From Streptomyces thermolilacinus SPC6 (GTDB lineage Bacteria > Actinomycetota > Actinomycetes > Streptomycetales > Streptomycetaceae), in contig NZ_ASHX02000001.1 in the NCBI RefSeq assembly GCF_000478605.2, positions 3,821,895-3,885,894 of the forward strand: a stretch of DNA of 64,000 bases, given 5' to 3'. Below, in pieces: positions 32,484 through 41,695 of this stretch; position 1 is the stretch's first letter, and every line of letters begins with the position of its first letter. A program made the translations under genes and the position numbers. The notes beneath the pieces are model-generated. The model saw only the letters and a program-made list of their open reading frames with translations. It had not been told where the DNA came from and searched no databases.

Positions 32484-32990
32484 TCAGGCGGTCCGCTCGC
32501 GCACGTCCACCAGTCGGCCGCCCGCGTGGGCGACGAGGCTCTCCGGGTCGAGCGGGAACACCGTGTGCGGGGTCCCGGCCGCCGCCCACACCACCGGGTG
32601 GTCCAGCAGCCGCCGGTCGGCGAGGACGGTCGTACGGGTGCGGTGGCCGAACGGCGGTACGCCTCCGATCGCGTACCCCGTCGTCTCGCGGACCAGCTCC
32701 GGGTCGGCGCGCTCCACCACGGCGGCGCCCAGCTCGTCCCGTACGCGCGCCACGTCCACGCGGGACGCCCCGTCCATCAGGACCAGCACGGGCACCCCGT
32801 CGGCGGCGAACACCAGCGACTTGACGATCTCGCGGGGCGCGCAGCCGATGGCGGCGGCGGCCTGCGCGGCGGTCCGTACGGCGTCCGGGTAGCGGCGGAC
32901 CTCCACGTCGAGGCCGAGCCCCCGCAGGGCCTCGGCGAAACGGGGGTGGGCGACGGATGCGGCGGTTTCGGTGCTGTCCCTGTTGTCCAT
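32484..32990 (-). CDS. YbaK/EbsC-type aminoacyl-tRNA deacylase
   Basis: ATG 32990 is 8 nt after a -10-like TAGCGT (minus strand, 32999-33004) without a Shine-Dalgarno. The 168-aa protein has the family markers: IVKSLVF with the conserved Lys, TGYAIGGVPPFGH, and a C-terminal AAGTPHTVF. These proteins hydrolyse mischarged Pro-tRNA or Cys-tRNA products in trans. It is monocistronic, next to the penicillin-binding protein gene on the same strand. Confidence 0.88.
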   Translation of the reverse strand: MDNRDSTETAASVAHPRFAEALRGLGLDVEVRRYPDAVRTAAQAAAAIGCAPREIVKSLVFAADGVPVLVLMDGASRVDVARVRDELGAAVVERADPELVRETTGYAIGGVPPFGHRTRTTVLADRRLLDHPVVWAAAGTPHTVFPLDPESLVAHAGGRLVDVRERTA

Positions 32991-33164
32991 GCCGTCGCAC
33001 GCTAGCGGCCCGCGCGGCCGCCGGGCGACCCGCTTTCCCCCGGCAGGCCACGCGCCCGCACGACCCCGAGCCCGCGCCGGTATGAGCCCGCGCCCGTGCG
33101 GCCCCGGCGCACACCCCGCGCGAGCGCCGCACAGCCCGCAGCGGGCGGCCCCGCACCCCGCCCC

Positions 33165-34793
33165 TCAGCGGGCGTTCAGCACGGACGCCACCAGCGGGCC
33201 CGCCGCGTCGCCGCCGTGGCCGCCCGACTGGACGACGGCCGCGGCGGCCAGGTCGTCGGCGAACGCCGCGAACCAGCTGTTCGCCTCACCCTGGTCGTCC
33301 ACCTCCGCCGAACCGGTCTTCGCGCCCTTGTCGCCGCCCACGCCCGCCATCGCGGCGGCGCCCGTGCCGTTGCCGCGCGCCGTCGCGCGCATCATGTCGC
33401 GCAGCTGCCGGGCGGCGGAGCCGTCCAGGGCGCGGGGCGCGCGGGCGATCTCCCGGTCGTCCAGCGACGCCGGGACGATGACCGGCTGCTTGAACACACC
33501 TGCCTTCGCGGTGGCCGTGATGGACGCGATGTTCAGGGCGTTCATCTGGACGGTGCCCTGCCCGATGTACTGGGCGGCGGCCACCCCGCCGGTCTCGGCG
33601 GGAACGGAGCCGTCCCAGGTGGGCACGCCCGTCTTCCACTCCAGCCCGATGCCGAACACGTCCCGCGCCTCCTTGCCGAGCGCGGCGTCGTCGCCCACGT
33701 CGTCGATGAGCTTGATGAAGGCGGTGTTGCAGGAGCGCGCGAAGCTCTGCCGGAACGTCTTGCCGTCGAGCGAGAAGCCGTCCAGGTTGTGGAACCGGGT
33801 GCCGTGGTACATCGCCTCGGCGGGGCACTCCGCGACCCGGTCGGCGGCGACGAGGCCCTTCTCCAGCAGCAGCGCCGCCGTGACGACCTTCATGGTGGAG
33901 CCGGGCGCCTGCTTGCCGAGGAACGCCGCGTTCCAGCCGTCCTTGCGGTTGTTGGCGACCGCCCGTATCTCCCCCGTACTGGGTTTGATCGCGACCACGG
34001 AGGACTCGGCGTACCGCTGCACCGCCTTCTCGGCGGCGGCCTGCACCCCGGCGTCCAGCGTCGTCCTGACCTCGCCGGGCTTGCCCTCGCGCAGGGTGAG
34101 CAGCGTCCGGGGGGCCGCGTCGCCCTCGTCCGCGACGACCAGCTCGACGCCCGGCGTGCCGCCCGCCTCGGTGCCGTACCGCTCGCGCAGCTCGTCCAGG
34201 ACGGGCCGCAGCGACGGGTACCGCTCCGCCGTCAGCTCCGTGCCGTTGCGGTCCAGGGCCTTGATGGCGGGCGCGCCGGACGAGGTGACCCTCAGCGACT
34301 GGCCGTCCCTCAGCTGCGGGTGGACCACCGCCGGGGACCAGGCGACGCGCGGCTGCCCGGTGGACAGGCCCCGTACGACGCTGAGCCGCGAGGTGTACGT
34401 CCACGGGACGCGCACGCCGTCGTACGAGACGACCGCGCTCACCGTGAACGGCACCGTCGTCCCGCTGGGCGTCCCCGCCGTGGCCTTCACGCCCGTGACG
34501 TGCGTCTCCGTCAGGTACAGGCTCAGCGCGGACTGCGCGGTGGCCGGGTCGTTGGTGAACTGCGCGGCCTTCTCCGGGTCCCCGGCCGCCCAGGCGGCGA
34601 GGAAGCCCTCCGCGGTGGACCTGGTCTCCTCGGCCGTGACGGGCCCGCTCCGCTTCGGCGAGCCGTCGGCCGACGTGGCGGTGGTCGTGCCGCCGGTCAG
34701 CCCCTCGTACAGGTTGTAGGCCCCGTATCCGACGCCTCCGGCGACGAGGACGAACACCCCGCCGACGATGGCCACTTTCGCTCCGCTGCGCAT
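33165..34793 (-). CDS. Penicillin-binding protein (MecA-like N-terminus, transpeptidase)
   Basis: The start at ATG 34793 (preceded by GAGGGGG) gives 542 aa. A single membrane anchor lies at residues 6-29. An NTF2-like MecA N-terminal domain follows (AEGFLAAWAAGDPEKAAQF), then a dimerisation-like part and the transpeptidase with all three motifs: STMK (SxxK), SCN in FARSCNTAF (SxN) and KTGSAEV (KTG). There is no transglycosylase domain, so this is a class B-type enzyme for peptidoglycan cross-linking outside the membrane. Its 5' region up to 34990 has no other gene. Confidence 0.9.
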   Translation of the reverse strand: MRSGAKVAIVGGVFVLVAGGVGYGAYNLYEGLTGGTTTATSADGSPKRSGPVTAEETRSTAEGFLAAWAAGDPEKAAQFTNDPATAQSALSLYLTETHVTGVKATAGTPSGTTVPFTVSAVVSYDGVRVPWTYTSRLSVVRGLSTGQPRVAWSPAVVHPQLRDGQSLRVTSSGAPAIKALDRNGTELTAERYPSLRPVLDELRERYGTEAGGTPGVELVVADEGDAAPRTLLTLREGKPGEVRTTLDAGVQAAAEKAVQRYAESSVVAIKPSTGEIRAVANNRKDGWNAAFLGKQAPGSTMKVVTAALLLEKGLVAADRVAECPAEAMYHGTRFHNLDGFSLDGKTFRQSFARSCNTAFIKLIDDVGDDAALGKEARDVFGIGLEWKTGVPTWDGSVPAETGGVAAAQYIGQGTVQMNALNIASITATAKAGVFKQPVIVPASLDDREIARAPRALDGSAARQLRDMMRATARGNGTGAAAMAGVGGDKGAKTGSAEVDDQGEANSWFAAFADDLAAAAVVQSGGHGGDAAGPLVASVLNAR

Positions 34794-34991
34794 GCCGCGG
34801 TTCCCCCTCTGCCGCACACGTCCCCCTTGAACGTGTTCAAGATCCCCCTGTGGGGCCACCCTAACCACACGCCGGAGCCGACCGGCGGCCCCGTTACCCG
34901 AACGGAATCAACCACCGGCCCTCAGACCCGCACATCCGGCCACGTCCGCGCGGAGGCGGACAACGCCCCTGAAGGCGGCCGCCCGCGCGTC

Positions 34992-35144
34992 TCATCGGTC
35001 CACGTACGCCACGCCGGAGAGGTACGCGACCAGCGCGACCGCGCGGATGACGACCAGGGCCGTCAACGCGCACCCGAGCGCTCCGAGCACCCCCGCGATC
35101 GCCGTCCACCCCACGCGCGTCGCCCGCCCGGCCCGCCGGACCAC
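34992..35144 (-). CDS. Small membrane protein or remnant without clear start
   Basis: On the minus strand a frame ending at TGA 34992-34994 encodes a plausible membrane protein: YWYDDSEYENVVRRAGRAT, then VGWTAIAGVLGALGCAL and VVIRAVALVAYLSGVAY. The coding-like sequence extends upstream to about 35180, but an in-frame TAG near 35205 comes before any ATG or GTG. Only GTG 35144 is available, giving 50 aa. A lost start or a frameshift is likely. Confidence 0.35.
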   Translation of the reverse strand: MVRRAGRATRVGWTAIAGVLGALGCALTALVVIRAVALVAYLSGVAYVDR

Positions 35145-35305
35145 GTTCTCGTACTCGCTGTCGTCGTACCAGTAGCGATCAGCCGTCGGACCCCCGGCCG
35201 CACCCTACAGCCGCCCGGCCGAAGGGCGTCGGCGCTCACCGGGACCACCGGAGAACGCCGGGAGGGCGCGGCCGACGGCCGCGCCCTCCCGTTCCGTTCA
35301 GGCCG

Positions 35306-37171
35306 CTAGACCCATGTGTCGAGCCACATCCGGGCCCGCCACTGGTCCATCGGGATCGTCTCGCCCGTGTAGAGCGGCCAGAAGTAGATGAAGTTCCAGA
35401 CGATCAGCAGGACCAGCACCCCGGCGGCGACCGCGCCGATCGTGCGGCGGCGTTCCGCGCGGGCGTACGGGTCCGAGCCCGCCGCCCCGGCGCCCGCGCC
35501 CGCAAGTCCGGCGCCCGCGCCCGTCAGCCCCGTGCCCTGCGGCGCCGGTCCCGGACCTCCGTCCGCGCCCGCCCGTGTCGCCGGCGGGCCCAGCATGGCG
35601 CCGATCATCATGGCGACCGCCAGGCACAGGAACGGCACGAACACCACCGCGTAGAACAGGAAGATCGTCCGCTCCTGGTACAGGAACCACGGCGCCCACC
35701 CGGCCGCGACCGCGCACACGATGGCGCCCGCCCGCCAGTCGCGGCGGAAGAACCAGCGCCACAGCACGTACAGCAGCGCGAAGCACGCCGCCCACCACAG
35801 CATCGGCGTGCCGATCGCCAGGACCTCGCGGGCGCACTTCTCCGCCGCGTCCGCCGGGCAGCCCTTCTCGCCCTGCGCGGGCGACTCGTAGAAGTACGAC
35901 ACGGGGCGGCCCAGGATGATCCAGCTCCACGGGTTGGACTCGTACGTGTGCCCCGACGTCAGGTTGACGTGGAACGTGTACACCTCCGACTCGTAGTGCC
36001 ACAGGCTCCGCCACCAGTCGGGGAACAGCCACGACCAGGAGCTGTCCCGGCCGTCGCCCGTCGTCGCCCAGTCGCGGAAGTAGCCCTTGTCGGAGGTGAT
36101 CCAGCCGGTCCACGACGCCACGTACGTCGCCAGCGCCACCGGCACCGTCGAGACGAACGCGGGCAGCACGTCCCGCTTCAGCGCCGCCGCGTACGGGCGG
36201 TGCGCCCCCGCCACGCGGCGCGCGCCCACGTCCCACGCGACCGTCAGCAGCCCGAACGCGGCCATGATGTACAGCCCGTTCCACTTGGTGGCCGCCGCCA
36301 GGCCCAGCATCACGCCCGCCGCCAGCCGCCACGGCCGCCACCCGAGCCGCAGGGTCTCCGCGATCCGCACATCCGGCCGCAGCACCCCGTCCGCGTCCAC
36401 CGGCAGGGCCGTCGCCAGCCGCCGCCGCGCCCAGTCCCGGTCGGCCAGCAGACAGCCGAACGCGGCCAGCACGAAGAACATCAGCACCTGGTCCAGCAGC
36501 GCCGTACGGCTCATCACGAAGTGCAGCCCGTCCACGGCGAGCAGCGCGCCCGCCAGGCAGCCGAGGAACGTCGAGCGGAACAGCCGCCGCCCGATCCGGC
36601 ACAGCATCAGCACCGACAGCGTCCCGCACACGGCGACCATGAAGCGCCAGCCGAACGGGTCGAAGCCGAACATCCACTCGCCGAGCCCGATGACCCACTT
36701 GCCGACCGGCGGGTGCACCACATAGCCCGGATCGACCGGGACGGCGACCGCGCCGGGGTCCCTCAGGATCGTCCCGTCGACGTCCTTCGGCCACGAGCCC
36801 TCGTAGCCGTTGTGGATCAGCGCCCAGGCGTCCTTGGCGTAGTACGTCTCGTCGAATATCACCGCGTGCGGCGAGCCCAGGTTCCAGAACCGCAGCACCC
36901 CGGCGACCAGCGCCACCAGCAGCGGCCCGCCCCACGGCGCGACCCGCAGCAGGGCGTGCGCCGTGCGCGGCGGCAGCCCGTGCCAGTGGCCCGACGGCCG
37001 GACGTACGGCGGCACGAGCCGCTCCCGCAGCCCGGTCACCGCGCGCGGGGCGTACCCGAACCGGCGCAGGCGCCGCTCCCAGGAGGGCGGCTCGTGTCCC
37101 CCGAGGGGGTCGGCGGCGGGCCCGCCCGGGCCGTCCTGTCCGTGCAGGGCCTGAGGCGCAGTTCTGGTCAC
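35306..37171 (-). CDS. pmt: Protein O-mannosyltransferase (GT39)
   Basis: GTG 37171 is 6 nt after a -10-like TACGAT, suggesting a leaderless mRNA. The 621-aa polytopic protein carries the essential acidic pair of the first loop in IFDETYYAKDAW, further PMT blocks (VHPPVGKW, HFVMSRTALLDQ, SWSWLFPDWW) and about ten membrane helices. An Ala/Gly-rich cytoplasmic linker (residues about 530-575) precedes the last helix. It transfers mannose from polyprenyl-phosphate-mannose to exported proteins. It is divergent from rsmI, an arrangement I recall in other Streptomyces. Confidence 0.92.
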   Translation of the reverse strand: MTRTAPQALHGQDGPGGPAADPLGGHEPPSWERRLRRFGYAPRAVTGLRERLVPPYVRPSGHWHGLPPRTAHALLRVAPWGGPLLVALVAGVLRFWNLGSPHAVIFDETYYAKDAWALIHNGYEGSWPKDVDGTILRDPGAVAVPVDPGYVVHPPVGKWVIGLGEWMFGFDPFGWRFMVAVCGTLSVLMLCRIGRRLFRSTFLGCLAGALLAVDGLHFVMSRTALLDQVLMFFVLAAFGCLLADRDWARRRLATALPVDADGVLRPDVRIAETLRLGWRPWRLAAGVMLGLAAATKWNGLYIMAAFGLLTVAWDVGARRVAGAHRPYAAALKRDVLPAFVSTVPVALATYVASWTGWITSDKGYFRDWATTGDGRDSSWSWLFPDWWRSLWHYESEVYTFHVNLTSGHTYESNPWSWIILGRPVSYFYESPAQGEKGCPADAAEKCAREVLAIGTPMLWWAACFALLYVLWRWFFRRDWRAGAIVCAVAAGWAPWFLYQERTIFLFYAVVFVPFLCLAVAMMIGAMLGPPATRAGADGGPGPAPQGTGLTGAGAGLAGAGAGAAGSDPYARAERRRTIGAVAAGVLVLLIVWNFIYFWPLYTGETIPMDQWRARMWLDTWV

Positions 37172-37327
37172 CGCGCCATCGTAGGGAACGCCCCCGTACG
37201 ACTCCCGCGCCCGGCCCGTCCGCGCGCCCCGTGCCCCGGACCCCAGCTCGGCCCGCGCCGCCCGCTCGCCCGCCCCCGTACGCCCGCCGACGCCCGGTGC
37301 GCCGCGCGCTGCTGCGAGACTGGCTGC

Positions 37328-38185
37328 GTGACTGGAACGCTCGTACTCGCAGGTACCCCCATCGGCGACATCGCCGACGCCCCGCCCCGTCTCGCCGCCG
37401 AGCTGGCGGAGGCCGACGTCGTCGCCGCCGAGGACACCCGCCGGCTGCGCCGCCTCACCCAGGGCCTCGGTGTGCAGCCGCGCGGCCGGGTCGTGTCGTA
37501 CTTCGAGGGCAACGAGACCGCGCGCACGCCCGAACTGGTCGAGGCCCTCGTGGGCGGCGCGCGGGTGCTGCTGGTCACCGACGCGGGCATGCCGTCCGTC
37601 TCCGACCCCGGCTACCGGCTGGTCGCCGCCGCCGTCGAGCGGGACATCAAGGTCACCGCCGTGCCCGGCCCGTCCGCCGTGCTCACCGCGCTCGCCCTGT
37701 CCGGCCTGCCCGTGGACCGGTTCTGCTTCGAGGGCTTCCTGCCCCGCAAGTCCGGCGAGCGGCTCGGCCGTCTGCGCGAGGTCGCCGCCGAGCGCCGCAC
37801 GCTCGTCTACTTCGAGGCCCCGCACCGCCTCGACGACACGCTCGCCGCGATGGCCGAGGTGTTCGGCGCGGACCGGCGGGCCGCCGTGTGCCGGGAGCTG
37901 ACCAAGACGTACGAGGAGGTCAGGCGCGGCGGCCTCGGGGAGCTGGCCGCGTGGGCCGCCGAGGGCGTACGGGGCGAGATCACCGTCGTCGTGGAAGGCG
38001 CTCCCGAGACGGGTCCCGCCGAGCTCGACCCGGCCGAGCTGGTCCGGCGCGTCCGCGTACGGGAGGAGGCGGGGGAGCGGCGCAAGGAGGCCATCGCCGC
38101 CGTCGCCGCCGAGGCGGGACTGCCCAAGCGCGAGGTGTTCGACGCGGTGGTCGCCGCGAAGAACGCCGAGGGTGCCGCCCGTTGA
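37328..38185 (+). CDS. rsmI: 16S rRNA (cytidine-1402-2'-O)-methyltransferase RsmI
   Basis: GTG 37328 follows GAGACT by 6 nt and has no Shine-Dalgarno. The 285-aa tetrapyrrole-methylase fold shows VLAGTPIGD, AAEDTRRLRRL, VTDAGMPSVSDPGY and GPSAVLTALALSGLP, all diagnostic of RsmI. It methylates the ribosomal decoding site. It is divergent from pmt. Confidence 0.93.
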   Translation: MTGTLVLAGTPIGDIADAPPRLAAELAEADVVAAEDTRRLRRLTQGLGVQPRGRVVSYFEGNETARTPELVEALVGGARVLLVTDAGMPSVSDPGYRLVAAAVERDIKVTAVPGPSAVLTALALSGLPVDRFCFEGFLPRKSGERLGRLREVAAERRTLVYFEAPHRLDDTLAAMAEVFGADRRAAVCRELTKTYEEVRRGGLGELAAWAAEGVRGEITVVVEGAPETGPAELDPAELVRRVRVREEAGERRKEAIAAVAAEAGLPKREVFDAVVAAKNAEGAAR

Positions 38186-38379
38186 GCGCCGGGGGACCGA
38201 GCGCCGCCCGGGTCCGCGTGCCCCGTGGCTGAGCGCCCGGGACTGAGGGCCGGAAAGCGGGCAACACGGGCAGAAAGCGGTAGAGCCGACTACAGGGCTA
38301 TCGTGAAAGGCACAGTCCTCACCTGCTGAGGCACGCCGTCCGCGAAGGCGTTCCCGCGCGGCGGCGGGAAGGAGCGGGC

Positions 38380-38868
38380 ATGAGCGAGACCCCCGGTATC
38401 CCGGTCGGCCACGAGGCGTACTCCTTCGCCTGTCTGGGCTGCGGCTACGGCTGGGAGCAGGCGTACGAGATCGAGCACCACAGCGACATCGCCGGCCACG
38501 ACTTCGTCATCTACCGCGCCGACGGGCGCCGCGTGCCCTCACCGCTCTCCAAGCCGACGTGCCCGAACTGCGGGCGGCACGTCGTCCGGATCATGGGCTC
38601 CGGCCGGATCTCGGTGGTCCTCGACCACGGCCAGGCACGTCCGGCGGGGGAGGGTGCTGCCGGGCCCGGGTACCGCAGGGCCGCGCCGGTGGCGACCGCC
38701 GGTCCGATCGGCCAGGAGCTGGAGGCCAAGGCGCCGCAGGGCGGCGCGGACACCGTGACGGGCCCGGAGGCTGAGCGGTCCGGGGCGACCCGCGTGGACG
38801 AGCCGGGCGGGGAGGAGCCGCGCCGAGGGCGCCGCTCGCACCTGCTGCACCCGTTCCACCGGCACTGA
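38380..38868 (+). CDS. Zinc-ribbon protein of unknown function
   Basis: ATG 38380 has GGAAGGAGCGGGC upstream. The 162-aa product has two Cys pairs, CLGCGYGW (about residues 18-25) and CPNCGR (about 61-66), spaced as a zinc ribbon around a YEIEHHSD stretch. A disordered Pro/Ala/Glu-rich tail ends in HPFHRH. No enzymatic domain is visible. Its 3' end is partly duplicated just after the stop. It is followed 158 bp later by the TatD gene. Confidence 0.7.
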   Translation: MSETPGIPVGHEAYSFACLGCGYGWEQAYEIEHHSDIAGHDFVIYRADGRRVPSPLSKPTCPNCGRHVVRIMGSGRISVVLDHGQARPAGEGAAGPGYRRAAPVATAGPIGQELEAKAPQGGADTVTGPEAERSGATRVDEPGGEEPRRGRRSHLLHPFHRH

Positions 38869-38900
38869 CGCGCACCACTGCACCCGTTCCGCCGGCACTG
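38845..38900 (+). repeat. Duplication of the zinc-ribbon gene 3' end
   Basis: A 23-bp segment at 38845-38867 containing the last codons and the beginning of the stop recurs at 38878-38900 with one difference (period 33 bp). The second copy lies outside the coding region. Confidence 0.7.
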
Positions 38901-39026
38901 GGCGTACCGGCGCGACGTACAGGGGCGAGGTGCCCGTGCGACGTACGGGGGGCGGGCGCCCGGTGCCGTGTTTTCGGGGCCGGATATCCGCAGGAGCGGG
39001 CGCTCCCGCTTTCGTACGATCAGGGC

Positions 39027-39896
39027 ATGAGTGCCAAGGACGCCCCGCCCCCGCTGCCCGAGCCCCTGCCCGTCGCGGTGGCCGATTCGCACACCCACCT
39101 CGACATGCAGGCCTCGACCGTCGACGAGGCCCTGACCAAGGCCGGGCTCGTCGGCGTGGAGACCGTCGTGCAGGTGGGCTGCGACCTGAAGGGCTCCCGG
39201 TGGGCGGCGGAGACGGCCGCCCAGTACGAGAACGTCCACGCAGCCGTCGCCCTCCACCCCAACGAGGCGCCGCGCATCGTGCTCGGTGATCCCGACGGCT
39301 GGTCGCGGCAGGGGGCGCGCGAGGCGGGCGGGGACACCGCGCTGGACGACGCGCTCGCCGAGATCGACCGGCTCGCCGCGCTGGACCACGTGAAGGCGGT
39401 CGGCGAGACGGGTCTCGACTACTTCCGTACGGGGCCCGAGGGCAAGGAGGCGCAGGAGCGCTCGTTCCGCGTCCACATCGAGATCGCCAAGCGGCACGGG
39501 AAGGCGCTGGTCATCCACGACCGGGAGGCCCACGAGGACGTGCTGCGCGTCCTGGCGGAGGAGGGCGCCCCGGAACGGACCGTCTTCCACTGCTACTCGG
39601 GCGACGCCGACATGGCCCGGATCTGCGCCGAGCGCGGCTACTACATGTCGTTCGCCGGGAACGTCACGTTCAAGAACGCCCAGCCGCTGCGCGACGCCCT
39701 CGCGGTCGCCCCGCTGGAGCTGGTGCTGGTCGAGACGGACGCGCCGTTCCTGACGCCCGCGCCGTACCGGGGGCGGCCGAACGCCCCGTACCTCATCCCG
39801 GTCACCGTGCGCGCGATGGCCGCCGTACGGGGGATCGGCGAGGAGGCCATGGCGACGGCGATCGCGGAGAACACCGCACGCGCGTTCGCCTACTGA
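39027..39896 (+). CDS. TatD-family metal-dependent hydrolase (DNase)
   Basis: ATG 39027 is 6 nt after TACGAT (39015-39020), a clear leaderless pattern. The 289-aa TIM-barrel hydrolase has all metal ligands: DSHTHLD, the Glu in GETGLDYF, His in VIHDREAH, His in FHCYSGD and Asp in VETDAPFL. TatD enzymes are 3'-5' exonucleases in DNA repair. It lies directly upstream of the rpf-rsmA-ispE operon. Confidence 0.92.
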   Translation: MSAKDAPPPLPEPLPVAVADSHTHLDMQASTVDEALTKAGLVGVETVVQVGCDLKGSRWAAETAAQYENVHAAVALHPNEAPRIVLGDPDGWSRQGAREAGGDTALDDALAEIDRLAALDHVKAVGETGLDYFRTGPEGKEAQERSFRVHIEIAKRHGKALVIHDREAHEDVLRVLAEEGAPERTVFHCYSGDADMARICAERGYYMSFAGNVTFKNAQPLRDALAVAPLELVLVETDAPFLTPAPYRGRPNAPYLIPVTVRAMAAVRGIGEEAMATAIAENTARAFAY

Positions 39897-39979
39897 GGGC
39901 CGGGGTGGCGGTCGCGACACGACGGTGTGTAGTCGAGTGATACGTTTATGTGACTGATCTCGGCTAGGGTCCCGGCTTC

Positions 39980-41695
39980 GTGAAGACCTCTCGCAAGAAC
40001 CGCCGCCGCAGGTCCCCCGTCGCCGCCGCGCGCCCCCGCGCCGCCGCCCCGCCCCGCGCGTCCAGACCGGGCGGCGCCGCGCGGGCGTCCGCCCCGCCAC
40101 GCGAACCCGCCGGCCCGCCCGAACCGGCGCCCTCGCCCGTACCGGACCCCCCGCCCGAACCGGCGCCCTCGCCCGTACCCGGCGCCCCGCCCGAAGCGGG
40201 TGCCCCGCCTGATCCCGCCGGGCCGGGCGCCCCCGGTCCCGGCGGCCGTACAGCACGGAAGCCGCCCGCGTCCGGTCGTACGGGGTCCAAGCCGCCCGCG
40301 TCCGGTTGTACGGCACCGAAGCCACCCAGGCCCGGCGGCCGTAAGGGCCGGAAGGCCGCCGCCCCTGGCCGCGCCGCCACCGCACCCGCCACGACACCCG
40401 CACCCGCCACGACACCCGCACCCGCCACGACACCCGCGCCCGCCCCGGCCCCCGCCCCTCCCGCCGTACCCTCCGAGCCCGCGCCGGCCCGGCAGGTCCA
40501 GGTCTGGTGGCTCGTGCCGCGGGCCCTCGTGGTCGCCGGGCTCGTCGCCCTCCTGGTGAGCGGCGCCGTGCTGGTCACCGACCACAAGACGGTCCGGCTC
40601 AGCGTGGACGGCTCGCCCCGCACCCTGCACACCTTCGCCGACGACGTGGGCGAACTGCTCGCCGCCGAAGGCGTCGCCACCGGCCCCCACGACCTCGTGG
40701 CCCCCGCGCTCCGCACGCCCCTGACCGGAGGCGACGAGGTGGCCGTCCGCTGGGGCCGCCCCCTCCGTCTCGACCTCGACGGCCGCGCCCGGCACCTGTG
40801 GACCACCGCCCGTACGGTGGACCAGGCCCTGCGCGCCCTCGGCGTCCGGGCCGAGGGCGCGCACCTGTCGGTCTCCCGCTCCGCCCGCATCGGCCGCGAG
40901 GGGCTGGCCCTCGCGGTACGCACCGAACGCGCCGTGACGTTCCGCGCCGACGGCCGCGAGCGCACGATCCGTACGAACGCCGCCACCGTCGCCGAGGCCC
41001 TCCGCCAGGCCCGGATCACCCTCCAGGGCCGCGACACGACGTCCGTACCGCCCGGCGCCTTCCCCCGCGACGGCCAGACCGTCACCGTCCAGCGCGTGCG
41101 GGACCGCCGCGAGACCCGCTACGAGACCGTCCCGTACGCCGTGCGGCGCGTCCGGGACCCGGGCCTGTACCGGGGCACCGAGGTCGTGGACCGGAAGGGC
41201 CGACCCGGCCTGCGCCGCCTCACGTACGAGATCCGCACCGTGGACGGCGTCCCCCGCCACACCCGCAGGACCGGCACCGCCCTGGTCCGCGAGCCGGTCA
41301 CCCGGGTCGTCCGCTTCGGCACCCGCGAGCGCCCCCGGAGCACCCCGCCGGGCGGCGCGCAGGCGCGCCCGCAGTCCGGCTCCCCGTACCGGCCCCGGAA
41401 GGCGACCGCCGCCGAGCCCCGCCGGACGTACCACTCAGGCTCCGTCGCGGGCGCCGAGCGCCTGAACTGGGCGGCGCTCGCCGCCTGCGAGTCCGGTGGC
41501 CGTCCCGACGCCGTTGACCCGTCCGGCACGTACGGCGGTCTGTACCAGTTCGACCTGCGGACCTGGCGTTCCGTCGGTGGCAGCGGCCGCCCGCAGGACG
41601 CGTCCGCCGCCGAACAGACATACCGGGCGAAGAAGCTCTACGCGAAGCGGGGGGCGAGCCCGTGGCCGGTGTGCGGCCGTAGGCTGTATCGGTGA
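39980..41695 (+). CDS. rpfB: RpfB-like resuscitation-promoting factor
   Basis: GTG 39980 is about 10 nt after a TAGGGT -10-like element. The 571-aa protein has an unusually long Pro/Ala/Arg-rich N-terminus (1-175) with internal repeats ([21 protein letters not shown]), one membrane helix (about 176-199), three ubiquitin-like DUF348 units (about 203-345), a G5 domain and the C-terminal Rpf lysozyme-like domain ([13 protein letters not shown] with catalytic Glu; final Cys in WPVCG). It cleaves peptidoglycan at the cell surface to promote germination or growth. Its stop overlaps the rsmA start. Confidence 0.9.
   Translation: MKTSRKNRRRRSPVAAARPRAAAPPRASRPGGAARASAPPREPAGPPEPAPSPVPDPPPEPAPSPVPGAPPEAGAPPDPAGPGAPGPGGRTARKPPASGRTGSKPPASGCTAPKPPRPGGRKGRKAAAPGRAATAPATTPAPATTPAPATTPAPAPAPAPPAVPSEPAPARQVQVWWLVPRALVVAGLVALLVSGAVLVTDHKTVRLSVDGSPRTLHTFADDVGELLAAEGVATGPHDLVAPALRTPLTGGDEVAVRWGRPLRLDLDGRARHLWTTARTVDQALRALGVRAEGAHLSVSRSARIGREGLALAVRTERAVTFRADGRERTIRTNAATVAEALRQARITLQGRDTTSVPPGAFPRDGQTVTVQRVRDRRETRYETVPYAVRRVRDPGLYRGTEVVDRKGRPGLRRLTYEIRTVDGVPRHTRRTGTALVREPVTRVVRFGTRERPRSTPPGGAQARPQSGSPYRPRKATAAEPRRTYHSGSVAGAERLNWAALAACESGGRPDAVDPSGTYGGLYQFDLRTWRSVGGSGRPQDASAAEQTYRAKKLYAKRGASPWPVCGRRLYR

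Noticed and set aside
39897-39979. Cyclic di-AMP (ydaO-type) riboswitch before the rpf gene
   Set aside because: Only 83 bp separate the TatD stop from the rpf start, too short for that riboswitch, and a plausible -10 lies about 10 nt before GTG.
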